Below, piece by piece: positions 47,785 to 59,959 of a DNA stretch of 64,000 nt. Every line of letters begins with the position of its first letter. Within the stretch, counting starts at the first letter, position 1. Origin of the DNA: Cerrena zonata (taxonomy: Eukaryota; Basidiomycota; Agaricomycetes; Polyporales; Cerrenaceae); the NCBI GenBank assembly GCA_038087015.1, contig JASBNA010000004.1:434001-498000 (forward strand), written 5' to 3'. The translations under genes were made by a program, and so were the position numbers. The notes under the pieces were generated by a model, which saw only the letters and a list, made by a program, of their open reading frames with translations, was not told where the DNA came from and made no database searches.

Positions 47785-48640
47785 ATGTCTAAAAACGTGA
47801 AGAAAAACCTCACTGGCAAGAAACCACCGAAGCCTGCGGAGGAGCCGATTGCGGCTGATGATCCTGAGGTAACCAATCCAGTCCTTCGCATTGTTTCTAC
47901 ATGTATGATATTTTTGCCTTATAGGCTCCATCTGATATCATTCGTCGAATGGCTGCTCCCCAAGGCATTAAACCACCTGCGCCGCCTCCTCGATCGTCTC
48001 GCTCCGGTATGTCACACTGTTCTGCTGTGCGTAGTGCCACTCAGTTATCCTCTATTAGCAAGGGAGAAGCCAATTCGATCACCTCGTTCGAGCTCAGATC
48101 GGGCTCACAAGGTGTGTGGTGTTTACTCTATGCTCTCCCGTACATATTTCCCTTTCTAACTCACAGATTTAGTCTGCCAAAACTGTCGGAACAATGGAGT
48201 CTGAGGAGTCTGAGGAACCAGCCTCTGACAATCCAAGTAATCCTCGCCGCACACGCCCTAGTGCCTCTGGTCCCCCTTCTAGCTCACGGCTTGTATCGGC
48301 TCCTGGACAACGCCGAACTACGCAAGCAAACCATCCTTCACCTGATACCACACTACAACTGCCTCCGGAAAAAATTCCTCCCCGCCCTCGTGGTTCAATG
48401 GGCCCTCCTCCTGTCCCTTTACACCCTGGCTCCTCGCGCAGTGATCCATTGCCGCACTCTGGCTCACCTCAAATGAATCGCGCTGCATCGGAACCTTTCA
48501 TTCCCTCCCACAAGTCGTTTCTACAAGCTACCTCAAATGTCCAAGGATCACCTGCAGCATCGCACGAGTGGTTGGCTTTAGCTCAACGTGCCCATGAGGT
48601 AACCGACCAAATTGATGAATATCAGCAGAGGTTTATATAG
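47785..48640 (+). CDS. KDZ-element proline-rich protein, 228 aa
   Basis: Four exons: 47785-47868, 47925-48006, 48059-48111 and 48173-48640. The N-terminus is strongly basic (MSKNVKKNLTGKKPPKP). The body is Pro/Ser-rich with polyproline patches (PPAPPPRSSRSG, GPPPVPLHP) and no cysteine motif or hydrophobic core, hence probably disordered. The last 30 residues (EWLALAQRAHEVTDQIDEY) form a short amphipathic helix. Function unknown. The last element gene before the right TIR. Confidence 0.65.
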
Positions 48641-48902
48641 AGCTGCAACCTCCACATCATTTCGAAGTAATATGTGCCGTCTTCAGTTAGTCATAGTGGT
48701 CGTGTGTATGTTGTATATCGTGAATTGATCTTGTCTTTCTGAGTTGTTAATGATTGTCATGAGATTGCGCCACTATTTGTCTATAATATAATCATGATGA
48801 TACTTTGAAGAGTTTATTTATAATGGTATGCACTTCCAAAGATGAAATATAATATCCATTGTATGAAAAGAACTGGCTTTGATAACAATCCGAGTGAAAC
48901 TA

Positions 48903-50037
48903 TGCAAGCGCATTCTAGCGGACGGAGGAGGGTGCGGGAGCGATAGTCTGGTTGAGATAACGTCATTACGGCTGTAATAAACTTACCATTGAATAACAAG
49001 TAGACGTTTGACATGTGCTAAGTAGGGTTTGACGCAATTACAGTAACTTTTACATTGCGTCCCGCAATGTGATTTGTGTGGTAACATCGAAATTGCGGAC
49101 ATCGTAAAACATGTCCCCCCAGCTTCTAACAACTTTCCCGAGTTTGTATGCACCTAACACTTACTGTAGGTATCAAGTATTATCTCTAAATCTCGCCCTA
49201 ACGATATATAACTGACCCTCTCCTCGGCCTCCCTCGACACATATTGATGATTTTGGACCTGTAACACTGTAGAGTCGACTCGGACATGTTTTTAAGAAAT
49301 CATATTTTTTAGTATTTTCTACCCCTCCCCCTATCCCTGCACTTATTTGCCCCCAACTACAAGAAACATCCGACCATTTCATTTTTTCTACCCCTGCCCC
49401 TCACCCTCAATCCATCCCGAGATGGTCCATCTCCACTACATGACCGCCATCCCCCACCACTCAGATGGTCCATCTCCGCCTACACGACACCACTCTCCAC
49501 TGCCCAGATTGCCCATCTCATACTACCTTCCCGCACCCCAAGATGGGCCATCTCGTACCCACCGCCCGCAGCTCAAGGTGGACCATCTCACTCTGAGGGT
49601 CCGATCTCCCTCATCTCCGAGATCATCCATCTTCAGGGACTCTGCCGCAACCTCCTGTACTCCAGTTGGGCAGTCTCGCACTACGCCACCATTGTGCTCA
49701 CTTGCCGTGACAGACCGACCATCTGGCCGCTATATATGACCTACCCAGTCGGCGCAGATTGCCCATCCTTAAGTACAGCTTAGGCGCAGCAAGAGATTGC
49801 CCGTCTCAAATATCTTACTCCCGCCCAGATGGACCATCTCATCAACTCCGCCCTATGCCTCTATACTCAAAGGTGGGCCATCTCGCGCTAGTACAGAGTG
49901 ACACCCACCAACACTCAGATGGGCCATCTCACACTCCCTCTCCGCATTCTCGGTGAAAGGCAGCCGGGCCATCTGGCGCGATCACGTAGCAACGTCGGCG
50001 CTCCATCTGATATGATATTACCGTAATATTATGACTG
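48903..50037 (-). repeat. Right terminal inverted repeat of the KDZ element
   Basis: Inverted copy of 33041-34120, 55 bp longer. The extra bases lie in the outer part near 49860-49920 and include another iteron. The hairpin of the left TIR recurs at 49052-49070. The two open frames inside (49173-49382 and 49347-49739) are the same as in the left TIR and overlap the iterons, so they are not called genes. Confidence 0.9.
49420..49973 (-). repeat. Subterminal palindromic iterons, right TIR
   Basis: Mirror of the left array. AGATGGTCCATCT at 49420-49432 is the innermost perfect copy and the outermost is a partial GGGCCATCTGG near 49968. At least one more repeat unit than on the left. Confidence 0.85.
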
Positions 50038-50356
50038 AAAGGTGTGCCGAAAGCCCTATAATGAGAATGGATAAACGCCATCAAGCTAGAGAAAAAGGCA
50101 AGTGTAAGCAACAAGGATCGATAACGATGGGATTGGACCTTGTCAGAAGGGATGTCCATCATATGATAACGATGGACAGACGAAAAGTTTTCCGAAAAGG
50201 GTCCAATGAATGACAGTAGCGCTAGTAAGACCCTTTTCCACTAGCTGTTGTATTCGTACCCTGATCCTTTTCATCGGAAACTATTATCAAGAGTACGGAC
50301 GAAGTTAATGGTACATGCAATCGATTCTTACACTTCTGGGAGCCTGATACGCATTT
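50038..50356. other. Right flank of the KDZ element
   Basis: Chromosomal sequence with no gene. A short stretch near 50075-50090 still resembles the complement of 32995-33010, so a trace of inverted similarity may continue past the proposed end. Confidence 0.4.
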
Positions 50357-51151
50357 TTACTGTTTGAATGGCTTATGGAGCTCCGTTGCCCAATCAGGCG
50401 GTTCATCCTTTCCATCGTCCTCCAAGCTTTCGCCTTCTTCCAAATTTTCATGTACAGTATCCGCTTTGTGCTCGGCAGGAGCGTATACCTATAAGATGGT
50501 TTTAGAGTGAACCTAAAGGAGATGTCAATGACATACTGTAGAGAGAATAAGAGGCGTTTGCCCGGTGTTTATAAACTACAAATCAGAGTGTTAGCTTCTA
50601 TCCGAGATAGCAGCGAGCTCTCGACTTGCATTATGCTCTGCGCCGGCGGGAACTATGACGACATCGCCTGGACCGATGTGTTCGGTCTTGCCATTAACGA
50701 CGGCTTTAGCAGTGCCAGAGTGGAAGGTAAGATGTTGGTCGACGCCGTGTATTTCCTATGGAACGAAGTATTCAGATAGAGTCATCAATTTTGACGGGGG
50801 GTGATTTACTTGTCCGATCTCGCCCTTGACGGGGATCGTCATGATAACCAACTACTTTGTCGTTTAGAAATGCGGTACACCATAATTTGAGGCGGAACTC
50901 ACCTGGCTACTTCGGCCTGTCCAAAGGACACGTCTGAATTTGGCACTTTCGGAAGCTACTTTGGTGATGTTCTTGAACACCCTCATGTCTGTGGGGGGTT
51001 CGGTGTTTGGTTTATAGTGGAATGCCATTGTTTGCGTTTGCGTTTTAGTAGGAATTCCAATATGAGAAGGAAGAAGGCGGGCAAATAACGTGCGGGAGGG
51101 TGTACTTGAACGAAGAGAGAGGACGGCGGGCAACATTAACTTCATGGTCAT
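50357..51151 (-). CDS. Single-domain cupin protein, 195 aa
   Basis: Five exons: 51151-50903, 50851-50810, 50755-50630, 50575-50537 and 50488-50357. After exon 1 the protein reads VIMTIPVKGEIG, then HGVDQHLTFHSGTAKAVVNG, then GPGDVVIVPAGAEHN and INTGQTPLIL. These are the two cupin motifs, with His, His and Glu-like metal ligands expected in the first and His in the second (AEHN). The C-terminus (VYAPAEHKADTVHENLEEGE) matches a common bacterial and fungal cupin_2 group of unknown substrate. The third intron has a GC donor (GCAAGT). The first 40 residues (MTMKLMLPAVLSLRSSTPSR) are Arg/Ser-rich like a mitochondrial presequence; the alternative start is the Met at about 51027. Confidence 0.8.
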
Positions 51152-52096
51152 CAAAGGAATTGGACCGTTATATAGCCATCCAGGCTACGATCCCTCCCCG
51201 CATCAACGACATCATTATCGAGCGGTGGACGGCGGGCATACCTCTTTCGGCTTCTTACACCTCAAAGAGTTCCACGCGATGATGTCATCGTATTCTGCGC
51301 GTCCTATGAAGTGTGGTATCTAAATCACGATGAAAACTAGGAGTAGAACTGATTATGATATTTGAATGACTAATTGAAGCTTTTGAGACTGTTAGAAGTT
51401 GAATACGGATTCCAATGTTATGTCAACAAAACTCGGCATGTTTATACGATTCGGAATTGACTTACTCCTTAACCTCAGGCCTCAGCACTCACAAGTGCCT
51501 CCAAGAGCGATACCGGAGCAATCCAAGAAATTAGTGAAGCCATTGTATTGCGATTAGCTTCTGATCAAGACGAAATCACGATTATCATATTTAACGTTGC
51601 TTGAAAAAAGAGATCCTGTCGTGAACAGAATTGAGGAGAAGGGCCGGAAGGTTATCTATCTTGTTCATGATGTCTCAATCGAACAAGATGTTAAACTTGG
51701 AAGTCGCAATGGAGGTAGCGACACGTTCGGAGGAATAGACAGCGGGAGTTACCGATTACCACCATGTCGCTAGACGTCGCTAAAATGACCCCTTATCAGA
51801 TAGCAGCGAACGGCGATTTCTTTCACGGTGTGGTTCCGAATATTGTTGCATATTTAGTCTCACCCGGTGCATGAGTGACTTTCTTGTTGGTACGTCCATG
51901 AGTATCATTCGTGTGTTTCACGAGGAAAGCCGACAGGACAAACAATTTTTATCAAGAGCGGAATGTATTCCGAGTAAGGTACTCGTATAGGTGTATCGAA
52001 ATATAAACCACATGTAGGTCTAGAATTGGTAATGCTACATTACATACAGCATTGATTCTGCAGTAATGATTGAGCAACAAGTCTGGTCGTATGCCA
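51152..52096. other. Intergenic, no supported gene
   Basis: The + strand frames at 51090-51323 are antisense shadows and spacer. Nothing conserved was found in the remaining 750 bp. Confidence 0.45.
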
Positions 52097-53492
52097 TCAG
52101 GCAAAGGTAACACCCTTCGCCTTCCAGATACCTTCGAACTTGATCAAATCATCGACAGCCGCAAGTATGGTCTCCTTCCAATCCCTGAATTCCAGACCCA
52201 AGACCTCTTTGGCTCTACTGAGATCCAAAGCAGACTTTGGAGCAGGAGGCGCGTCGAATGCAGCCTTCGATAATCGACCCTTCAGTTCGGGACGCTCACT
52301 CGCAATCAGCTCCACAACATCTTTGGCACTGATGCATGCGCTGCTGAGAATGATTCGTTTGCGCCCAACTTGCGAAGTTGGGGGTGCCTTGAGACCGAGG
52401 ATGAGGGCCTTGGCGACATCCCGGACGTCGATAGCATAAGGACCAGGAGCCCCCGTGCCGTTGGGGGTCAAGAGTGAATAAATGAAACCATTGGTCGATA
52501 ACGAGCCCTTGCTTGCGTCGTCATTGCGGTAGCTTGGCGCATACGGTCCATAGAAGAAGGGTGGGTTTACTAGGAAAAGGGAGATATTGAATATAGCAGC
52601 AATCGATGCAGCGTTCGACTAACCGGTCATCATCTCGACGTGAGGATGCTTGTCCACAAACTCCCATACCGCCTTCTCAGCAAGAGTCTTTTCGGCGATA
52701 TAGATCACGAAAGGTTCTTTCTGTGGAAATAATATGATTGTTAACTTAGATGACTGTATATGTGACGGCAATGCGTACACTTTGCAAGGCGATGTCCTTG
52801 GTGATGGGATTCCAAGCTACATTCGACATCATAAGTCAACGTCAGCAGCGAACATGCAAAGAGACATACATTGGTCGGTAATAGGGGCAGGATCCTCTAA
52901 GTTCAGTGCGACTACACTGCTGGTGTAAGCGAAGTTCCTAATTCCCGCTTTCTCGGCTTGCTTGAAGATGTTCAATGTGCCATCGATGGCAGTCTGAAAC
53001 TCGCATTAGCACAATTGCGCTGAAGGACAAAAGTGTATTATTGTTAACCTTCAGGGCATCTTCCGCACTCTTGATGTGAGTAGGCATTGGAGCAGCGGCA
53101 TGGATGACCGCGTCGACGTCTGTACGATAATAGATAAAGACGTGAATGCAACGACAATATACAACGAGCTCACCCTTGAATGTATGTGTGAAATCACCAC
53201 TGACGAAGTCATCAACGACGGCAGTGTCGAGCTTGTCTCCGTATTGAGCATATGTTTCCTTGAGCTGATCTCCTTTGCCAGACCGAACAATTCTGTCATG
53301 GTTACTTGGTTAGTATATGAGAATATATATCACCATAAGATACCTACGCTCGGACACGCTGACCACCGGCAAGGAGCTGGTGGACGATATGTCCTCCCAT
53401 GAAGCCGGTCCCACCAGTAACCTAAATATCGAGTCAGAATTATAACCATTCAGTATGGCAGAAGTACTCACAAGAACAAATTTGCTAGACAT
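52097..53492 (-). CDS. Extended SDR oxidoreductase, dihydroflavonol-reductase-like, 338 aa
   Basis: Eight exons: 53492-53472, 53421-53348, 53292-53174, 53119-53049, 52993-52870, 52816-52779, 52720-52624 and 52569-52097. The N-terminus is a Rossmann fold: FVLVTGGTGFMGGHIV is the NAD(P)-binding TGxxGxxG motif, VDAVIHAAAP follows, then YTSSVVAL with the Ser of the active site and YIAEK as the YxxxK motif. NPPFFYGPY and DVRDVAKAL are typical of the dihydroflavonol-4-reductase/ketoreductase group in fungi. All catalytic residues are present. The true substrate is probably a small aldehyde or ketone, not a flavonoid. Confidence 0.85.
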
Positions 53493-54085
53493 GTCGATTT
53501 GAAGGATGAGGGATGAGATAGATTGCTGTTGACTTGAACGAGGTTCTTCTACACATTTTATAGCTCAAGGAAACAGCATACGCGTCGTTTTGCACTTTTA
53601 ATTATAGCATTGCTTGTGAATACCGACGGGGATCGGCAGTATGAGCCCAAACCATTTGTGGCATAGAGGGGTGCGTAAGTGAAGTGCTTTCAAAGCCAAC
53701 GTTCTTGTATTATTCTCGTTGCTGCCTAAGCTTTCATGGATACTTCGACGTGTCGCCTTCGGTCGTAACCTATTAGTTATTGAGTCAGGGACAGAATGTG
53801 GCAGCTAGCTTGAGTCGCAACTTACAAAGCATGGCCGTCGGTGTAGCGCTGATAGCCACATTGGGGACCACGGAGCGTACCATCTATGCAGTTAGAGCTA
53901 AAATATTAGAATATCTAGTTTCACTTTCAAAAAAAGAGGCTACCTATCGATTCGAAGTTCCAAAATGTCAGATGACTGACCTCTATGTCATCCAACATTA
54001 TTACGAATTGATTGTCATCAACTAGAACACTGTGTTTAATCGACAACACCAGCAGCTTCCAGGCCATAGACATTAAATGATAAAA
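53493..54085. other. Intergenic, promoter side of the SDR gene
   Basis: A + strand frame at 53780-54025 has no ATG or motif and is not called. The region is AT-rich and should hold the SDR promoter and the chitin synthase terminator. Confidence 0.4.
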
Positions 54086-57000
54086 TTACATCGATACATG
54101 AAAGGGAAAAGTCCGGGTATGCTCGAAGAACATCTCTATCCTGTAAACACGCGTGCTATGAGATACATAGTAGAGCCAGTAAAACGCTTCAAATTGGTCG
54201 TTAGTAGTCAGAACGGTAATGACAGTCTTGCAAAAGACTCACAACTATACTAGTAATTGCTACAAATGACAGAATAAAAGTCATGTAGGCTTTTGTACGA
54301 CTGAACGTATCGTTTGTGAATGTTGCGGAAGAATCTCCGCCACCGAGAATGCCAGCGAGCAGAACGCCCTGAAATCTCGTTAGTATCAACGTTCAAGGGA
54401 ATGGTATCTATACTCACATTTGATAAAACCCAAGCAAGGAGGACCTAGTATCATCGTCAGCGATAGATCTAGTAAGGGTGACGTCCTACTCACATTAGTT
54501 CGAACGCTTGCATAATAATTCTTCGCAGCCATCTCCCTCTCTGCCTCGCTTTGCTTATTAGTGTTAGGTTTGGCAATGGGCTTCCTATCTTTGAGATTCA
54601 ACAAGGATTCCTCGTAGATCTCGTTGACGTCCGCAATATCGGCAAGCACTTCAACATCAACTTGGGAGTCGCTGTTTTGGACTACAGCTCCAAGATCAAT
54701 CTCGACTTCGTTCTCCTGTTTGGTACCCCAAGATATCTGCGACAAGATATATCAGTGGGAACTCCGATTTTGTACGAACTATTGTACTTACGTCGTCTAG
54801 GTTTGCAAAGGCATAGCTGAGTATACAGTATTAGTATATGATCGTAAATCAGTCGAGAAATGGCCTACATATTTAAAACGTTGATATACGTTGGTGAAAG
54901 CAACATATATGGGATGAAACTCGTGAACATGTGCCAAGGATCGAATGCCAAGAAACTTGAGGCGAAGTAAACTGTCCAGATTGAATTGTTTAGAGATTGT
55001 GATGATACAATACTTGAGCTACAGAACGCTTACCTCCATATGTGCAGATCAGACTGAAGATCATGATGCGATAAATGTTGCCTCCTTGGCTTGCCGCGGC
55101 GATTGCACACATAATGGCACAAAAAATCATATAACACATCATAATGGCCAGGAATATCGTCAGGAGCTTATACTTGAGTTGAGCCCTGTACGAGAATAAA
55201 TATAAGTATCTTTGATTCTACAAAAACGTTGTTCTTTGCTTACGCTCGTGGTTTATGTCCCATTGAAAAGAGAAGGCATGCTACGACAGCGCCCGCCATA
55301 GAGTACTATGCCAACGAGACTCAGCGATGAACCATAGAGACGAATTTAGAAGATCCTACCTGTATCACAGCGTTGAGATAACGCACCCCCGGGGCACCAA
55401 TGGATGGGTTTTCCAGTGACGAAGTAAGAATCACAAACATGAGGTAAAAGTTGCCCTATACCAATCCCAAGGTTACGAATTAGTTGGGCAATTGATCATG
55501 TTATCATTATCACTCACAATTGCAAACCAAGACGCAATTAGGTTGATAACGTTGTACACCGTCTCTGCGAGCAAAGCAAACTTGCGTCCTATGCTATGGC
55601 CAGACTGTAAGATCTGGCCAACGTGTGCGATGGCATATGTTGCAGCGAAGAATGATCCGTTCAGCCACCGGCGACGTTGACTGATGAATTCTGGGAGTGC
55701 ATCGGGGACGTCGGTTTCGCCTATGGCACTCTTCACGTATTTCAGTACCCTGGAATTGTGCTAGTCAGTGTTATGAAGCAAATTAGGTGGAAAAATAACT
55801 GACCAGTTCGAGTTTGCTTTTGCTACTAGTTCGAAACACAGAATTCGCTAGTAATGAGCTATATGAGAGGTGTCTGAGAAAAGTAAAGAACAAGGGAACG
55901 TACATCTTCGGCCAAATCTGAAATTGTAAGCGTAGTAGGTTAGTATCGCATCGTCTTTGATCGTCTTCAGAGCTTACACATATTTGAGGTGAAGATATCT
56001 GTGTCTCGACCATGCAAAACTTCACCCTTGAAGTAAGATGCCAATGGACCCACACCAGACCTGTCGTTCTGAAGTGCGATATAGCTGTACAGACCCATCT
56101 GTGAGCGAGTTCGTTAAGCAGATTAGAAAAGGAACGTACCGGTATGCTGAAAAGGCACCAGGCTATAGTGTAACATGGATATGGTTAAGTGAAATTCGAA
56201 CTGAAAGCTGAAAGGCACCAGGCGTACCAAGACACTGATATATCCAAAGAGGGATTCCGTTGGTTTATCCAAGATATTAGTAATCTTATACTCAAAGTTT
56301 TGAGCAGCAACTTCACCGGAGACCATGTCAGTTACTATACCATCAGCGAATACAAATGATGTACACTTTACCTAGAGGATTAACGAGTGCTTTCCATCTC
56401 CTGCCCTTATAGGCAGCAATCTCTCCACAAGCACCGCCAACGTTCGAGTTCACATCAAATGTTTTCCACAAATGATACAAACTCTTCTTCCCAGGCATAG
56501 TACCTACATCCAGTAGGATGCACACATTCGGCTGTAACAAAGGTGAGAACGCGTTGAAGAACCATCGATGACTGTTAATCTTCTTCTGGTTTTTCTCCTT
56601 GATACATAGTAAGATTTGAGTCGGTACGATTCCTTTGTCTGGGTAAACAAATTTCACGTTCGGGTCGAGACCAAAGCTAGTAGTATACTCGAAGAGATGG
56701 GCTGTGACGGGTTTGTTGTTGACCATGTTCTTCATGTGATCTCCTGGTTGATAGACTCCGAGGAGGGTTAGACAATCGAGGACTCGAGGGTGAACTTTCT
56801 TTCGACCATCGGCTACAATGCAGACTACAATCTGGACATGAGAATATTAGGACATTGATAGGAAAGACGTCATAGTAAGAACAAACCTTCTTCCAGGCAT
56901 CCTGACCCCAAGTCCGAGAGCCCTTTCGGGAACAAAGGTGAGAGATATTTCTCATCACCCCATACAACGTTCTACAGAATAGAACTTCATCTTCCTATCA

Positions 57001-58238
57001 GTAGCATGAGCAAACGAACTCAAAGTTACTCCATTCTATACACATACGTTATACATCGTGATGACAATGAACAATTCTGTCGTACGCCCATACTCGTTCT
57101 GCCTCAAGAAGAATCCTTTCTTCTCAAATTGATCTGGATCGCAAGTGACCGCAGTGTATCGCGTCTTCATCATCTCCGGCTCCCCTCGTCTAGGGAGTAC
57201 CAGTTTCGGAGGGACGTCCAAGTCCACCACCAAATTACCATTGGTGAGTTGTACGCGCTTCTTGAGCTTGTTTCGGCGACTTATGCGACCTACAGGGGCG
57301 GGACCAAAGTGTCTTGTGGTTACAGGAGATGTCGGTTCTAGATGTGTGTACGAAATTGACGTCGATAACGAGGATTTCTCTGGGTCGTGTGCTTGACTAA
57401 GACCTGTATGTCTAAGAAGCTCGTAATAGCCCTCTTCACCAATATCGTTTTGAATGCTGGCTTTCTCGGGATCTTGTGAAGAGTAATGTGAGTTTCGAAG
57501 AGGAGAACTTCCAGTGTAATGGATACTACTGTCTCCCACAACGTGGTAATCTTCATCGTCAACGGCAGGAGTGGGGGATCGTGAGCGAGGGTAAGAGGAG
57601 CCTCGAGCGTAAACACCAGAAGCAAATGCTTCTGTGTCATGTCTGAAATGATCAATGCCTTGGTAATCGGTTGCTCCGGTAGGCATTGCGCTTTGATAAG
57701 TGTAAGAGCTATATCCAGTTGTTTGCGCAGGTACCGAGGATGTAGCAGTATAGCCGGTATGGTTCTGAGGAAATGAGTTGTACTGAGGGTGGCCTGAGTA
57801 GCTCGATTGTGCGGAGGAGGATTGTCCTCCAGAATATGTAGACACTGGCCGGGAACTCGCGTCGAGGTACCGAATTCCAGTAGTAGAGAAGTGGTCTGAT
57901 TCATAGCTCCCTTCTTGAGAATGCTGCGACTGAGCAACATACGAGTCTCTAAACGGATCATCTGTCGTAGAGCCACTATATGATTGAGGTTCCCATTGCA
58001 TGGGTTCTCCTGAGTCAATTGGGGGCAAAGGGTCATAAGCGGAATGCGGCTGTTGATCCTCTTCCTCCTCCTCGTCATACATCAAGCTATCCTCCACATA
58101 GTAGTCATCCTCATCCTCTTCTTCAGTCATCTCTTCTGGTACGGGTGTCAGAGATTGTCCATGGTTTGGACCAACCGCAGTATTCCGGAAACGGGCAAGT
58201 TGGTCCTCAATCTGAGAATAAGTGTATCGTTGGTCCAT
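54086..58238 (-). CDS. Chitin synthase, class I-III type, about 930 aa
   Basis: A membrane-bound glycosyltransferase that makes chitin from UDP-GlcNAc. Exon 1 (58238-57048) encodes 397 residues, mostly a Ser/Tyr/acidic disordered N-terminus ending in FIVITMYN. Further exons are 56994-56887, 56831-56372, 56310-56228, 56162-56140, 56084-55978, a micro-exon 55917-55904 and then exons down to 54086. Motifs in order: [36 protein letters not shown] (split by the micro-exon junction) and QRRRW, the signature catalytic motifs. Several hydrophobic segments follow ([27 protein letters not shown]), and DDISWGTK near the C-terminus is typical of division 1 enzymes. The later exon boundaries were not resolved to the base. 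Confidence 0.9.
55904..55917 (-). other. 14 nt micro-exon of the chitin synthase gene
   Basis: Between acceptor TTTCAG and donor GTACGT lie 14 bases that complete a Tyr codon and then give LAED. They join ATG-T before and CGA-ATT-CTG after, producing the required YLAEDRIL. Without it the frame and the EDR motif are lost. Confidence 0.75.
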
Positions 58239-58702
58239 CCTTCCAGAGATTGTGTCAAGTCGTGACCTTAGTATAAGATAGCATATACAAGTAGCGTAGA
58301 AATACAAGCAAAGAGAATCCTAGTAGCCGTGATTCGTGACTGGCAAGTTCACGTTCAACCGACGCGTCCGGTACGCGTCCCAAGCACGCACTGCACAGCA
58401 ATCGCCCATATACACGTGACCGCGATTTTGCATTTTGCTTCCGAGTCCGACATCCACAGACGTACACTCCGTTTAGAGATTTGAAATTGGAGTCAGATTG
58501 AAAAAGGCAAGGAGGTAGGGTATCAAATATAGGTGAGCAGCTATTATATCATATACATTATTGCGAGCAGGGTGTCATGCCAATTCCCCGCATTTGTAAG
58601 ATACTGTAGACCGTAACTCGTGGCAGGATAGTGTCGAAACAAAGTAGTGAGAGTGGGATATAACGAAGGTGACAAGGATGGGGTATAGTGAAGGTAGGGT
58701 AT
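58239..58702. promoter_or_regulatory. Chitin synthase upstream region
   Basis: 464 bp between the chitin synthase start and the end of the first receptor gene. The frame could extend upstream to 58307, but that would add a hydrophobic leader unusual for the family. No clear TATA box. Confidence 0.4.
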
Positions 58703-59959
58703 CTAAGCAATCACCTGGATTGTTTCAGGATGGTGGGGTATATCGACTGATACAGTCATAAAAGAAGTAAGATGCGGGTCGTTTGGTGTCTGGTCGTCAG
58801 GAAAGAGGTTTGATAGACCGAGCCATCTCTTGTAATAAGAGCGAGCATCCCGGTTCAGACCTAGTAGTAGGAAAAAGATAATACCACAACCAATCTGGTA
58901 CCATTCGGTCATCTGTGCAGGACCACCGGACACCCAGAGGTTGTATGGCCACTGACGTACTTCACCGATGTTGGAGTGAAGTTCTTCGAGGCCTTCCCAG
59001 TGTGTATACGCACTGAAGTTGCGAACGAAGACAAATGTAGCAAGAGGCAAAGTGCAGCACGATTCGACGATGGAACAGGCTGCCAGACGATAGAACAGAT
59101 GTAGATTCATGTTCGACATCAGTAGCACCTGTCTGATATATCTGTGTCTTCTGAACAGGGTACGGAGAGTTTTCACTATAGAGTCTCATAAGAATCTATA
59201 CCGGTGAAAAATACAAGACGAGGACCTACCGCAATAGCAAGCTGATAGCAGTCCTATCACGATGTACCAAACCCAAAAGAGACAGATACTGACAACGTTA
59301 AAGGAGACACTCGCGCTGCACCCGAGACCTTCAAGAATATCGAATCGGCCCACTTGCATAAACCAAACTATTTCCCAATCATCATTGATTAATCAGGCTC
59401 GTACTCTCAGTAAGAAAACACAATACTCACATTCAATCAAGGTGGCGATTGGTGGACTTAGTCCAATGACGAGATCGACATACATGGCACGATTCCTGTG
59501 AGACCTGAGCCATATGGATGAGACGTTTGCGACCAGAGAAACTCGGCGTGCGATGACCAGACCGGCGGAAAGGATGCCCAAGCTCCCCATAAACGAAAGT
59601 CGTGCATCTGTAGGAAGCATCACGTTGAGTTGAGTTCATAAAAGGGATGGACGTAGAATTTCTTACAAATATCGCACCATATCGGTGCAATGTTTCGTAC
59701 ATTATCCCTCCAAATAAGGTTGTTGACGAATGAAGATAGACATAAAATTGCGATCCAGGTCGAATAAAGAATGCATCCAACGTTACGACCTCGAGAAAAC
59801 GAAGTATGAGTTGGTACATGGTCTTCATCGATTACTCTCACAGAACAAAAACTCACATTTGATAAAACTAGGCAAAGGAACGATTGCAAGAACGAATGTA
59901 ATGAACGAGAGAGCAGTCAATGCCCTCTGTTCAGCGATCCAAGACATGGGCATGTCCAT
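58703..59959 (-). CDS. STE3-like pheromone receptor (GPCR), first copy
   Basis: Seven hydrophobic segments can be followed through short exons: ALTALSFITFVLAIVPLP, GCILYSTWIAILCLSS, LSFMGSLGILSAGLVIARRV, VDLVIGLSPPIATLIE, VVSICLFWVWYIVIGLLSAY, LAACSIVESCCTLPLATFVF and WYQIGCGIIFFLLLG. The start MDMPMSWIAEQRALTA, LGILSAGLVIARR in the third helix and WLGLSN after the seventh are those of basidiomycete STE3-type receptors, which sense lipopeptide pheromones and signal through a G protein. The cytoplasmic tail is short (about 40 residues after helix 7). Internal exon ends are approximate. It is tandem with the next gene and probably arose by duplication. Confidence 0.8.

Larger units (their letters stand above)
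33041..50037. mobile_element. 17 kb KDZ DNA transposon with long TIRs and seven genes
   Basis: Two inverted copies of a 1.1 kb sequence face each other at 33041-34120 and 48903-50037. Between them lie a KDZ transposase, a TET/JBP dioxygenase and five further genes, none of them family A, B or C. The genes are tightly packed and there is no ordinary housekeeping gene inside, so the whole interval is read as one autonomous element of about 16,997 bp. The KDZ (Kyakuja-Dileera-Zisupton) class and its association with TET/JBP genes in basidiomycete genomes are established. The exact ends are uncertain: CAGTCA at 33041 and its complement at 50037 is one choice, ACGGTAATA at 33054 and 50024 another. 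No perfect target-site duplication could be identified. Confidence 0.85.

Noticed and set aside
57338..58078. 246-codon - strand frame within the chitin synthase N-terminus
   Set aside because: It overlaps exon 1 in another frame; only the exon 1 frame leads through splicing to the catalytic domain.
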